Origin: Vulcanisaeta sp. UBA163
Lineage (GTDB): Archaea; Thermoproteota; Thermoprotei; Thermoproteales; Thermocladiaceae
Direction of reading: 5' to 3'
Assembly (NCBI GenBank): GCA_002496475.1
Contig: DAJV01000137.1
Coordinates: forward strand, 515 to 13,529
Length of the DNA stretch: 13,015 bases
Both the position numbers and the translations under genes were made by a program. The first letter of the stretch is position 1. Each line of letters starts with the position of its first letter. This document shows positions 12,986 to 13,015 of this stretch, in pieces. The notes under the pieces are model-generated. The model made no database searches. It worked only from the letters and a program-made list of their open reading frames with translations, and was not told where the DNA came from.

Positions 12986-13015
12986 TCACTACCCTGTGCA
13001 CGGGCCTCGAGTAAT

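Noticed and set aside
1..13015. CRISPR array, tRNA or rRNA gene
   Set aside because: No regularly spaced repeats and no cloverleaf or rRNA sequence seen on either strand; the rRNA similarity at 2869-2880 is a guide, not an rRNA gene.

Overview
The window reads as chromosome of a hyperthermophilic crenarchaeon of the Thermoproteales, most like Vulcanisaeta or Caldivirga. The reasons are archaeal ribosomal protein L15e next to the archaeal RNase P proteins Rpp30 and Pop5, TATA boxes placed for leaderless or short-leader mRNAs, GGTG-type ribosome sites, a C/D box sRNA gene, and crenarchaeal forms of HemA, HemL and Ndk. The genus is an inference from protein style, not a search result.

Layout. 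(1) 1-2191, plus strand: the end of an oligopeptide ABC permease and its two ATPases (OppD and OppF types). (2) 2239-2733: a flavin reductase-like protein. (3) 2831-2888: a C/D box sRNA whose D box touches the stop codon of the convergent rnp2 gene. (4) 5160-2885, minus strand: the archaeal operon rpl15e - COG1325 (exosome-associated RNA-binding protein) - rnp3 - rnp2. The COG1325 gene is broken by a one-base frameshift and by about 370 bp of foreign sequence carrying a TnpB-like remnant on the opposite strand. (5) 8123-5335, minus strand: a THUMP/SPOUT-like RNA-modification gene carrying two one-base frameshifts, a winged-helix-like protein, and a HyuA-type hydantoinase lacking its N-terminal domain. 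(6) 9418-8174, minus: an M20 (ArgE/DapE-type) metallopeptidase. (7) 9537-11995: hemA and hemL, the C5 route to aminolevulinate, arranged convergently with overlapping ends. (8) 12080-12628: ndk. (9) 12713-12985, minus: a probable coding remnant with a PIN/FEN-like sequence.

How it fits together. Much of the left and middle is RNA machinery: ribosome, RNase P, exosome, a 2'-O-methylation guide and an RNA-modification enzyme. Several genes here are damaged: four candidate frameshifts, one insertion and one 5' truncation. Either the assembly has uncorrected indels, since two of the four lie in or beside homopolymer runs, or this stretch is decaying. I found no clear undescribed multi-gene system. 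The most informative signals are the sRNA at the rnp2 stop, the interrupted COG1325 gene, the exact 15-bp tandem repeat at the rpl15e stop, and the repeated AATGCTTA-type motif between the peptidase and hemA.
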